Shown: in pieces, positions 1 to 7,013 of the stretch | Numbering within the stretch: the stretch's first letter is position 1 | Layout: every line of letters begins with the position of its first letter | NCBI GenBank assembly: GCA_035605155.1 | Contig: DATNHC010000168.1 | Span: 1 to 10,959, forward strand | DNA from: VRUE01 sp035605155 | Lineage (GTDB): Bacteria; Actinomycetota; Thermoleophilia; Solirubrobacterales; 70-9 | Direction of reading: 5' to 3' | Length of the DNA: 10,959 bases | Program-made: the position numbers and the translations under genes | Notes under the pieces: generated by a model | Seen by the model: the letters and a program-made list of their open reading frames with translations, nothing else | What the model was told of the DNA's origin: nothing | The model's database searches: none

Positions 1-1
1 G

Positions 2-448
2 CTCTTCCTGCTCGGCGTGAGGGAGAGCGCCGCATCGAGTCGGTACGACTCGATGCGGGTAAGGCGACTGTTGGCCAACGGCCGGCTCGATCGTCGGTTT
101 GGCCGGCGTGGACAAGCGTCTTTGCAGCTGCCGAAGCGCAGCGAGATTGCCGACCTGATCGCCGACAACAATAGCGGCGTGTGGGCGGTTGGAACCCTCA
201 CCGGGTCGCGCGACCGGACCGGGGTTCGCTCATCGTCATTTGTTCTCGCCGGCCTCAGCGGGGCTGGGAGGGTCAGACCCGCCTTGGGCCGCGCGGGGGT
301 AGTCACTCGTTTCCAAGGGGGAGAGCTCGCTGACTCGTCGGACGGACTCGTCGATCGGCAGGGCAGGGTCGTCGTCGCCGACGAATTCACTGCCGCCGAT
401 CCGACGACATTTGGCGTAGCGCTTGCCCGCTACGCGGTCAGGCGCTAG
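2..448 (+). CDS. Delta-60 repeat (DUF5122-like) protein, C-terminal part
   Basis: The reading frame is open to the left edge, so only the C-terminal ~148 residues are present and the true start lies outside. The sequence shows delta-60-type repeat phrases: 'RRLLANGRLDRRFGRRG', then a looser copy 'GAGRVRPALGRAGVVTRF', then 'GRVVVADEF' followed by a final 'GVALARYAVRR' just before the stop. These match the 'vvvAG...faLaRynpdGsLDpsFG.dG' pattern of predicted secreted beta-propeller proteins that are common in Solirubrobacterales-type actinobacteria. The molecular function of this family is not established; a surface or secreted role is only a family-level guess. A 13-bp inverted repeat (30-58) lies inside the coding region. 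The stop overlaps the 3' end of the opposite-strand gene by 11 nt. Confidence 0.72.
   Translation, partial: LFLLGVRESAASSRYDSMRVRRLLANGRLDRRFGRRGQASLQLPKRSEIADLIADNNSGVWAVGTLTGSRDRTGVRSSSFVLAGLSGAGRVRPALGRAGVVTRFQGGELADSSDGLVDRQGRVVVADEFTAADPTTFGVALARYAVRR
30..58. repeat. Perfect 13-bp inverted repeat inside a coding region
   Basis: The arm at 30-42 (CCGCATCGAGTCG) is the exact reverse complement of 46-58 (CGACTCGATGCGG), separated by GTA. It encodes the residues around 'SSRYDS' between two delta-60 repeat units, so it fills a loop rather than a conserved strand. It could be an inserted palindromic repeat element, a DNA-binding site, or a chance feature of the repeat protein. Confidence 0.7.
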
Positions 449-1808
449 TAGCCGCTGGCCACTTGGCGGCGTTGCCACGACTGACGTGAATAACGCCCTC
501 GAACCCTTCGCGCTGGAGGATCGAGGCGGCCATGCCGCTGCGCTTGCCGGCCTTGCAGATCGTCGCGATCGGCCGGTCGCGTGGCAGCTCGCCGAGCCGG
601 TCACGTAGCTCGCCGAAGGGGATGTGGATCGAGCCCGGGATGTGGCCCTGCTCGTACTCGCCGGCGCCGCGCACGTCGAGCACCTGGGGGCCATCGGGCA
701 GCGCGGTGCACTGCGCCAGCTGCTCGAGGTCGATTGCCTCGATGCGCTCCACCGGGCGGTCCTCCGCACGCCAGGCGGTCATGCCCCCGCCGAGGAAGCC
801 GCGCACGCGCAGGCCGACCGCGGCCAGCAGCTCGGCCGCCGCCAGCTCGTTGCCATCGGAGGCGGCGACGACCAGCAGCTCGGCGTCGACCGGCACGACC
901 TGCGCCACCTTGGTGGCGAAGCCCGTGTCGTAGGCGGAGGCGCTGATCGAGCCGGGGATGTGGGCCTCGTCGAACTGCTCGTTGGTGCGTGAGTCGACCG
1001 CCAGGGCGCCGTCGGCGATCGCAGCCTCGAAGCCGTGCGGCGTGAGCTGCGTCGGCGAGCTGATCGATTCCACCAACGGCCCGCGGTTGAGCGAGACGAT
1101 GTGCTCGACGTTGGGTGGCTTGCTGCCGATCGTGGCGATGGCGTCCTCGACGAACTCGGACTCGCTCTCGAACTCGAGCGCCCGGTTGTGGCGGCGCTCG
1201 AAGCCGATCGTCGAGGAGGTCTTGAGATCGATCCCCGAGCTGCCGCAAAGCGAGCCGCCGAGGTGCCCGGGCCAGACCTCGGTCTCCTCGGGCAGCGCCA
1301 GCAGTCGCTCGTGCAGCGAGCGGAAGATCTCGGCGGCGCCTTCGCGCGGCTCGATCGCCAGGTCGGGGCGGGCGACGTCGCCGACGAAGAGGCAATCGCC
1401 GCTCAGCACCGCCCAGGGGTCGTCGCCACGTGCGGCATCGCGCAGGAGGAAGGAGGTGTGCTCCGGTCGGTGGCCCGGCGTGTGGATCGCTTCGATCGTC
1501 GCGCCCTCGCCCAGCTCCAAGGTCCAGCAGTCGGCGAATGGCTCATGGGGATACTTGGCCTCAGCCAGCTCGTGAATGTGGATCGTCGCCCCGGTCGCCC
1601 GCGCCAGGCGGCCGTGGCCGGAGACGTGGTCCGCGTGGTTGTGGGTCTCGAGCACATGCTCGATTCGCACGCCGTGCAGGCGAGCGAGGTGCAGGTAGGG
1701 GTCGATGTCCCACTGAGGGTCGACGACGGCGGCCACGCCGGAGGCCGTATCGCCCACCAAGTAGGAGGCGCAGCCGAGGTCCTCGTGGATGATCTGGCGG
1801 AAGAGCAT
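438..1808 (-). CDS. CstB-like persulfide dioxygenase-rhodanese fusion (MBL fold + two rhodanese domains)
   Basis: 456 residues from the ATG at 1808. An in-frame ATG at 1877 exists, but it would overlap the acs start and adds a non-conserved arginine/proline-rich tail; 'MLFRQIIHEDLGCASYLV' is a normal family N-terminus. Residues 1-240 are an ETHE1-type metallo-beta-lactamase domain: HNHADH at 56-61, 'HTPGH' with His113, 'SGDCLF' with Asp138 and 'WPGHLGG' with His182, the set that binds mononuclear iron in persulfide dioxygenases. Residues ~260-350 form a rhodanese domain whose active loop reads 'VVAASDGNE', so the catalytic cysteine is absent. Residues ~360-452 form a second rhodanese with the loop CKAGKRSG (Cys418). 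This MBL / pseudo-rhodanese / rhodanese order is that of Staphylococcus aureus CstB, which converts low-molecular-weight persulfides to thiosulfate during sulfide detoxification. The role here is inferred from that architecture. No cst-type regulator or sulfide:quinone reductase is visible nearby. It is divergent from acs. Confidence 0.87.
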   Translation of the reverse strand: MLFRQIIHEDLGCASYLVGDTASGVAAVVDPQWDIDPYLHLARLHGVRIEHVLETHNHADHVSGHGRLARATGATIHIHELAEAKYPHEPFADCWTLELGEGATIEAIHTPGHRPEHTSFLLRDAARGDDPWAVLSGDCLFVGDVARPDLAIEPREGAAEIFRSLHERLLALPEETEVWPGHLGGSLCGSSGIDLKTSSTIGFERRHNRALEFESESEFVEDAIATIGSKPPNVEHIVSLNRGPLVESISSPTQLTPHGFEAAIADGALAVDSRTNEQFDEAHIPGSISASAYDTGFATKVAQVVPVDAELLVVAASDGNELAAAELLAAVGLRVRGFLGGGMTAWRAEDRPVERIEAIDLEQLAQCTALPDGPQVLDVRGAGEYEQGHIPGSIHIPFGELRDRLGELPRDRPIATICKAGKRSGMAASILQREGFEGVIHVSRGNAAKWPAATSA

Positions 1809-1837
1809 TGGAGCGGTCGCTGGGGAACGGGTACCGT
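1808..1837 (+). promoter_or_regulatory. Candidate promoter of acs
   Basis: A TTGGAG hexamer at 1808-1813 and TACCGT at 1832-1837 are 18 bp apart and fit a weak sigma70-like -35/-10 pair. They would give a leader of roughly 27 nt containing the AAGGAG ribosome-binding site at 1861-1866. This is a match by eye only. Confidence 0.3.
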
Positions 1838-1839
1838 TC
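1825..1839. promoter_or_regulatory. Inverted repeat in the divergent cstB-like/acs promoter region, putative operator
   Basis: GAACGG-GTA-CCGTTC is a perfect 6+3+6 inverted repeat in the middle of the 62-bp gap between two divergent start codons. It overlaps the candidate -10 of acs, so a protein bound there could affect both genes. The bound regulator is unknown. Confidence 0.4.
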
Positions 1840-1870
1840 GCACCAGGGTAGCGGCGAGGGAAGGAGCGGA

Positions 1871-3853
1871 ATGGCAACCGAGGCGAACACGAACCTGGAG
1901 CAGGAGCTGAGCGCGCTGCTCGAGGTGGAGCGGTTTGAGCCCCCGGCCGAGTTCCGTGAGCGGGCGCTGTTGAGCGATCCGGCTGTCTACGAGCAGGCGG
2001 CAGCCGACCCCGGGGCCTGGTGGCTGCGGCAGGCGACCGAGCTGCTCGAGTGGGCGCAGGAGCCGAGCCAGGGACTCGACGACTCGAACCCGCCTTTCTA
2101 CAAGTGGTTCGCCGACGGCAGGATCAACGCTTCGGCCAACTGCCTCGATCGCCACGTCGAGGCAGGTAACGGCGACCGCGTCGCCTACCACTGGCGCGGC
2201 GAGGAGGGCGAGGAGCGCGACGTCACCTACGCCGAGCTGCTCGCCGACACGCAGCGCTTCGCCAACGCGCTCAAGGACCTCGGCGTCGGCAAGGGAGACG
2301 TGGTCGGCATCTACCTGCCGATGATCCCCGAGGTCGTCGTCGCGATGCTGGCCTGCGCGCGGATCGGCGCCATGCACAACGTCGTCTTCGGCGGCTTCTC
2401 GGCCGAGGCGGTGCGCGAGCGGATGGAGTTCTCCGCGGCAAAGGCGCTGGTCACGGTCGACGGCGCCCGCCGCAAGGGCAAGGTGGCGCCCATCAAGCCC
2501 CAGGTCGACGAGCACCTGGGGGACCTGGAGACCCTCGAGGCGATCGTCGTCGTCCGCCACGCCGGCATCGAGTGCCCGATGCGCGAGGGGCGTGACCGCT
2601 ATTACGACGAGCTGATCGAGGCCGCCGACCCCGAGTGCCCGCCGGAGCCGCTCGATGCCGAGCACCCTCTCTTCATCCTCTACACATCGGGCTCGACCGC
2701 GAAGCCGAAGGGGATCCTGCACACCACCGGTGGCTACCTGACCGGGGTCGCGGCCACCCACCGCTACGTCTTCGACCTCAAGCCCGAGCAGGATGTCTAC
2801 TGGTGCGCCGCCGACGTCGGCTGGGTCACCGGTCACTCCTACATCGTCTACGGGCCGCTGCTCAACGGCGCCACGAGCGTCATCTGGGAGGGGGCGCCCG
2901 ACTACCCGAGCCAGGGGATCTGGTGGGAGCTGGTCGAGCGCTACGGGGTGACGATCCTCTACACGGCGCCGACCGCGATCCGCACCTTCATCAAGTGGGG
3001 CGCGGAGATCCCCGCCCGGTCGGATCTCTCTTCGTTGCGGCTGCTCGGCTCGGTCGGCGAGCCGATCAACCCCAAGGCCTGGCTCTGGTACCACAAGGTG
3101 ATCGGCGGGGAGCGCTGCCCAATCGTCGACACCTGGTGGCAGACAGAGACCGGCGCGATCATGATCACGCCGCTGCCGGGGATAACGGCGACCAAGCCCG
3201 GCTCGGCGACCACCCCCTTTCCCGGCGTGGAGGCCGAGGTCGTCGGCGAGAGCGACGGCCAGCCGGTCGGGCAGGGCCAGGGATTGCTGGTCCTGACCAA
3301 GCCCTGGCCCTCGATGCTGCGCACCCTCTACAAGGAGGAGGAGCGCTTCGTCGAGACCTACTTCTCGCGCTTCGGCGAGCAGACCTATCTGGTCGGCGAT
3401 GCGGCGCGCCGCGACGGCGATGGCTGCTTCTGGGTGATCGGGCGCATCGACGACGTCGTCAACGTCTCCGGCCACCGGCTCTCGACGGCGGAGGTCGAGT
3501 CGGCGATCGTCGCCCATGAGAAGGTCGCCGAGGCGGCGGTGATCGGCCAGTCCGACGAGCAGACCGGGCAGGCGATCTGCGCCTTCGTCACGCTGCGCGG
3601 CGACGCCGAGCCGAGCGACGAGCTGATCGAGGGAATTCGTGACGTCGTCGCCGAGCGGATCGGCAAGTTCGCCCGGCCGAAGCGGATCGTCTGGGCCGAC
3701 GAACTGCCCAAGACCCGCTCCGGCAAGATCATGCGCCGCCTGCTGCGCGACATCGCCGAGGGCCGCGCCCTGGGCGACGTGACGACGCTGCGCGATCCGG
3801 ACGTGATGCAGGAGCTCGAGGCGAAGATCGCCGCCTACGAGGACGAGGACTGA
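1871..3853 (+). CDS. acs: Acetyl-CoA synthetase (AMP-forming)
   Basis: 660 residues, the usual length for Acs. The ATG at 1871 follows AAGGAG at 1861-1866 with a 4-nt spacer; longer in-frame starts would run into the divergent gene. It converts acetate, ATP and CoA to acetyl-CoA, AMP and PPi in the cytosol. Motifs in order: 'FYKWFADGRINASANCLDRH' near the N-terminus; the P-loop 'YTSGSTAKPKG' from residue 271; 'GSVGEPINPKAW'; 'DTWWQTETG' with Trp422-Trp423, the tryptophan that restricts the acyl pocket to acetate; 'GRIDDVVNVSGHR' at 524-536; and 'PKTRSGKIMRR' with catalytic Lys619, the lysine controlled by reversible acetylation in known Acs enzymes. All key residues are present. Propionyl-CoA synthetase is a close relative, but the WWQTETG motif and length favour acetate. 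The stop overlaps the facing channel gene by 19 nt. Confidence 0.95.
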   Translation: MATEANTNLEQELSALLEVERFEPPAEFRERALLSDPAVYEQAAADPGAWWLRQATELLEWAQEPSQGLDDSNPPFYKWFADGRINASANCLDRHVEAGNGDRVAYHWRGEEGEERDVTYAELLADTQRFANALKDLGVGKGDVVGIYLPMIPEVVVAMLACARIGAMHNVVFGGFSAEAVRERMEFSAAKALVTVDGARRKGKVAPIKPQVDEHLGDLETLEAIVVVRHAGIECPMREGRDRYYDELIEAADPECPPEPLDAEHPLFILYTSGSTAKPKGILHTTGGYLTGVAATHRYVFDLKPEQDVYWCAADVGWVTGHSYIVYGPLLNGATSVIWEGAPDYPSQGIWWELVERYGVTILYTAPTAIRTFIKWGAEIPARSDLSSLRLLGSVGEPINPKAWLWYHKVIGGERCPIVDTWWQTETGAIMITPLPGITATKPGSATTPFPGVEAEVVGESDGQPVGQGQGLLVLTKPWPSMLRTLYKEEERFVETYFSRFGEQTYLVGDAARRDGDGCFWVIGRIDDVVNVSGHRLSTAEVESAIVAHEKVAEAAVIGQSDEQTGQAICAFVTLRGDAEPSDELIEGIRDVVAERIGKFARPKRIVWADELPKTRSGKIMRRLLRDIAEGRALGDVTTLRDPDVMQELEAKIAAYEDED

Positions 3854-4671
3854 GGCCGGCCTCTGGCGCCGGCGCGCTCGTCGACGATCCGCTCGACCGC
3901 TATCTCCAATGCCTCCAGCTGCTCGCGCACGCTGCGCAGCTCGCGCAGCGCAACCGCCTCGGCCGAGAGCTGCTCAGCCTCCAGCTCAGCCTCGACCTCG
4001 GCGATCTCGGGGCCGAGGAAGCGCTGGGCGAAGGCGCCCGTGAGCAGGGCGACGAAGCCGATGCCGACGATCAGGATGAAGACCGAGATCACCTCGCCGC
4101 CGGTCGTCGTCGGGTAGATGTCGGAGCCGAGCGTGGTCATCGTCGTCACCGCCCAGTAGATCCCGTCCCAGGCGTCGAGGTGCTGGTTCTGTCGCTCGAG
4201 CCCGACGAAAAGCGTGCCGCCGCCGATTGCCGTCAGCAGGGCCAGCAGCATCGCGTAGTGCAGGCCCTCCAATGAGAAGACCTCGCGCGAGAGTTGCGCC
4301 AGCCGCAGGAGACGCAAAAGGCGCAACAGGCGGAGGACCCGCAGACCCTGCAGGCCCGGAGGAAGAACGGGTGGCGTCAGGAAGACGATGACGAGGTCGA
4401 GAGGGTTGTGGCGGAGCCAGGTGCGCCGTTCCGGCACCACCGCCAGCATTACGACCAGCTCGATCGCAAAGGCGACCCAGGTGACCCAGTTGAGGACGAC
4501 GGCAACGTCCTCCATCAGCCCACCGGGGCTCGACTCGGTGATCGCCACCGTCGGCAGCGTCAGCGCCGCGGCGATCAGCATCGGCGTGTTCAGCCGTTCC
4601 GCGACCCGCGTGCTGCGCGCGTCCATCCCCGGTGCGTAGACCGGCAGCTCCTCCTGGGTCTCGGGGGGCAT
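3835..4671 (-). CDS. Voltage-sensor-like cation channel with non-canonical TLGSD filter
   Basis: 278 residues from the ATG at 4671. In-frame starts at 4773 (overlapping ahcY) and 4626 are possible; no strong ribosome-binding site decides. Hydrophobic segments start near residues 30, 56 and 92. An S4-like segment follows at ~108-124 with arginines at every third position (111, 114, 117, 120, 123). Then come a helix near 138-157, a pore region 'WDGIYWAVTTMTTLGSDIYP' at 168-187, and an inner helix near 193-217. This is the six-helix ion-channel plan. A charged, heptad-like tail at ~221-265 is probably a tetramerising coiled coil. The filter reads TLGSD where potassium channels have TVGYGD, so potassium selectivity should not be assumed. 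Related bacterial channels with VGSD/VGSE filters exist, to my knowledge. It is divergent from ahcY and tail to tail with acs. Confidence 0.82.
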   Translation of the reverse strand: MPPETQEELPVYAPGMDARSTRVAERLNTPMLIAAALTLPTVAITESSPGGLMEDVAVVLNWVTWVAFAIELVVMLAVVPERRTWLRHNPLDLVIVFLTPPVLPPGLQGLRVLRLLRLLRLLRLAQLSREVFSLEGLHYAMLLALLTAIGGGTLFVGLERQNQHLDAWDGIYWAVTTMTTLGSDIYPTTTGGEVISVFILIVGIGFVALLTGAFAQRFLGPEIAEVEAELEAEQLSAEAVALRELRSVREQLEALEIAVERIVDERAGARGRPQSSSS

Positions 4672-4753
4672 CCAAGTCTGATTCGACGCCGCCCGAGCGA
4701 CCCCCTTTGCGTACCATGACCAATCAACCAAACGACCCGGGAGCGCCCGCCGA

Positions 4754-6181
<1,428 letters not shown>

Positions 6182-6191
6182 GTAGGAGAGA

Positions 6192-6222
6192 CTAGAAACG
6201 ACAAGACCCGCCGGAGCGGGTC
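6192..6222 (-). terminator. Hairpin with T-rich tract, terminator for a minus-strand RNA
   Basis: GACCCGC (6205-6211) and GCGGGTC (6216-6222) form a perfect 7-bp stem with a CGGA tetraloop. Read on the minus strand, the hairpin is followed by TTGTCGTTTCT, a T-rich tract. On the plus strand no T tract follows. The asymmetry favours termination of minus-strand transcripts entering from the 6323-6414 element. It may still act as a weak end for ahcY, 24 bp downstream of its stop. Confidence 0.5.
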
Positions 6223-6252
6223 GAGTCTGGTCAAAGCGGGAACCACCCCGCA

Positions 6253-6293
6253 CGCGGTCGATACCCACCTGGAAGGCTACCAGGGGTACCGCG
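6253..6293. repeat. 14-bp bulged hairpin complementary to the tRNA-like anticodon arm
   Basis: Pairs seen: 6253-6258 with 6288-6293 (CGCGGT/ACCGCG), 6263-6266 with 6284-6287 (ACCC/GGGT), 6269-6272 with 6280-6283 (CTGG/CCAG), a 7-nt loop AAGGCTA, and bulges CGAT and AC on one side. Its 5' half (6254-6266) is also a perfect 13-nt reverse complement of 6372-6384 in the anticodon arm of the tRNA-like element. Its loop-proximal 6276-6282 is a 7-nt reverse complement of 6354-6360, the variable-arm loop. Confidence 0.6.
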
Positions 6294-6322
6294 CCCAAAC
6301 TCGACTGCTCCTTGGGTATTTG

Positions 6323-6414
6323 CGGAGGGCACCGGACTCGAACCGGATCCGAGTGGTAGCTCGGACATGGCGGGTATCGACCGCCTGGAGCACGCCTGTC
6401 TCCTTCGACCCTCC
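6323..6414 (-). tRNA. Class II tRNA-like cloverleaf with atypical anticodon loop (GAU position)
   Basis: Read on the minus strand, 92 nt fold as a cloverleaf. The acceptor stem GGAGGGT/GCCCTCC (6408-6414 with 6324-6330) has seven pairs including one T-G, then discriminator G at 6323. The D arm GGAG/CTCC has a loop containing GG. The anticodon arm GGCGG/CCGCC has the 7-nt loop TCGATAC (6374-6380). A long variable arm TCCGAG/CTCGGA has a 6-nt loop. The T arm CCGG/CCGG has the canonical loop TTCGAGT (6336-6342). The long variable arm places it with Ser, Leu and Sec tRNAs, and G73 fits serine. Oddities: loop positions 34-36 read GAT while position 33 is C instead of the near-universal T. The base pair joining acceptor and T stems is mismatched (T-T, or C-T in an 8/4 layout). 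No CCA is encoded (GCA). The 5' linker is long. It may be an allo-tRNA-like gene, a decayed tRNA, or a tRNA-mimic domain of a longer RNA. Confidence 0.5.
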
Positions 6415-6434
6415 TGCGGCGATGCTAGCTGCGA

Positions 6435-6463
6435 AATCTCGCCTCCGACTCGATGTATGTCAA
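6435..6463 (-). promoter_or_regulatory. Candidate promoter for the minus-strand structured RNA
   Basis: On the minus strand TTGACA (6463-6458) is followed after 17 bp by GAGATT (6440-6435), which keeps only the most important -10 positions (second A, last T). The predicted start near 6428 lies ~14 nt before the tRNA-like 5' end at 6414. The -35 is consensus and the -10 is weak. Confidence 0.4.
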
Positions 6464-6482
6464 TTGACACCGTGATGTGTCA
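6458..6482. promoter_or_regulatory. Overlapping palindromes upstream of marR, putative MarR operator and back-to-back -35 boxes
   Basis: TGTCAATTGACA (6458-6469) is a perfect 12-bp palindrome made of two divergent TTGACA hexamers. TGACAC-CGTGAT-GTGTCA (6465-6482) is a second perfect 6+6 inverted repeat sharing the TGACA half-site. MarR proteins bind such short palindromes near their own start. One protein bound here could control both marR-MFS and the minus-strand RNA. No good -10 lies at the right spacing for the plus-strand TTGACA, so the plus promoter may lie closer to marR. Confidence 0.45.
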
Positions 6483-6529
6483 GTTCCTTGCGATAGATGG
6501 TTTGCTAAACTAATTACCAACGCTAATCA

Positions 6530-6982
6530 ATGACAGCGAAGACAAAGTACATACCGCTCGAGGGCTCGGCCGCCAGGCTGCGCCTGGGGATCGTGCGCAC
6601 GGCGCGGCGGCTGCGGCAGGAGGCGGCGTCCGAGGCGACCGGGCTGACGCCGACCTCGACCGCGGCACTGGCGACGATCGAGCGCCACGGGCCGCTGACG
6701 CCCAGCGAGCTGGCCGAGCTCGAGCGGGTCAAGCGACCGACCGTTACCCGCACTCTCGGCTGCCTCGAGCGGGAGGGGTTGATCGAGCGCACACCTGACC
6801 CGGCCGACGGCCGCAGCACGCTGATCAGCGTCAACGCAGCCGGTCGCGAACGCCTGCGGCGCCTGCGCGGCCGCAAGAACGCCTACCTGGCTCGCCGCAT
6901 GCGCGAGATGTCCGCCGCCGACGTCGAGACCCTGGAGCGGGCGGCGGAGATCCTCGAGCGGATGCTGGAGGATGAGCCGTGA
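6530..6982 (+). CDS. MarR-family transcriptional regulator
   Basis: 150 residues, the usual size. A dimerisation helix at the N-terminus is followed by the winged helix-turn-helix at ~63-110: 'LTPSELAELERVKRPTVTRT' with the recognition helix, 'LEREGLIERTPDPADGRST' with the conserved D-x-R-S/T wing, then 'ISVNAAGRERL' and a C-terminal helix. The family normally represses itself and a neighbouring efflux or catabolic gene and lets go on binding a small phenolic or lipophilic ligand; the ligand here cannot be read from the sequence. It directly precedes an MFS exporter, the classic pairing. No Shine-Dalgarno sequence precedes the ATG. The AT-rich stretch at 6501-6529 contains TANNNT hexamers (for example TAAACT at 6506-6511) and TTGCGA at 6488-6493, so the message may be leaderless or nearly so. 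Putative operators lie at 6458-6482. Confidence 0.9.
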   Translation: MTAKTKYIPLEGSAARLRLGIVRTARRLRQEAASEATGLTPTSTAALATIERHGPLTPSELAELERVKRPTVTRTLGCLEREGLIERTPDPADGRSTLISVNAAGRERLRRLRGRKNAYLARRMREMSAADVETLERAAEILERMLEDEP

Positions 6983-7013
6983 GCGCGGAGCGTCCAAGCG
7001 TGCATCTCTGGTT

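Larger units (their letters stand above)
6192..6428 (-). ncRNA. Candidate structured minus-strand RNA containing a tRNA-like 5' domain
   Basis: This covers most of the 348-bp protein-free gap between ahcY and the MarR gene. A promoter-like pair (TTGACA complement at 6458-6463, 17 bp, GAGATT complement at 6435-6440) would start a minus-strand transcript near 6428. The hairpin with T-rich tract at 6205-6192 would end it, giving about 235 nt. In transcript order it holds: the tRNA-like domain (6414-6323); a hairpin CCCAA/TTGGG (6294-6298 with 6312-6316); a 14-bp bulged hairpin (6253-6293); a 5-bp hairpin GCGGG/CCCGC (6236-6240 with 6247-6251); and the terminator. No family beyond the tRNA-like part was recognised. 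Transcription, boundaries and whether the trailer is cleaved off by tRNA processing are inferred. Confidence 0.4.

Noticed and set aside
1809..1877. N-terminal extension of the CstB-like protein to the ATG at 1877
   Set aside because: The added 23 residues are not family-like and the start would overlap the acs start codon and ribosome-binding site.
601..1910. Several long open frames opposite and across the CstB-like gene
   Set aside because: They are arginine/alanine-rich low-complexity translations typical of high-GC shadow frames and resemble no protein family.
4672..4753. SAH riboswitch expected in front of ahcY
   Set aside because: The gap to the divergent channel start is only ~82 bp and no SAH-riboswitch consensus or pseudoknot pairing is seen.
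6281..6293. Resemblance of GGGGTACCGCG to the conserved T-box sequence (GGGTGGTACCGCG)
   Set aside because: The UGG part needed to bind the tRNA end is missing, the motif sits in a stable hairpin, and the next plus-strand gene is marR rather than an aminoacyl-tRNA synthetase or amino-acid gene.
6323..6414. tRNA-Sec (selC)
   Set aside because: The long variable arm fits, but the anticodon loop is TCGATAC with no TCA, and no selenoprotein synthesis gene is near.
6192..6428. tmRNA, SRP RNA or RNase P RNA
   Set aside because: There is no tag-peptide frame or tmRNA 5' half pairing with the acceptor, no SRP S-domain GGAAGG internal-loop arrangement, and no conserved RNase P core.
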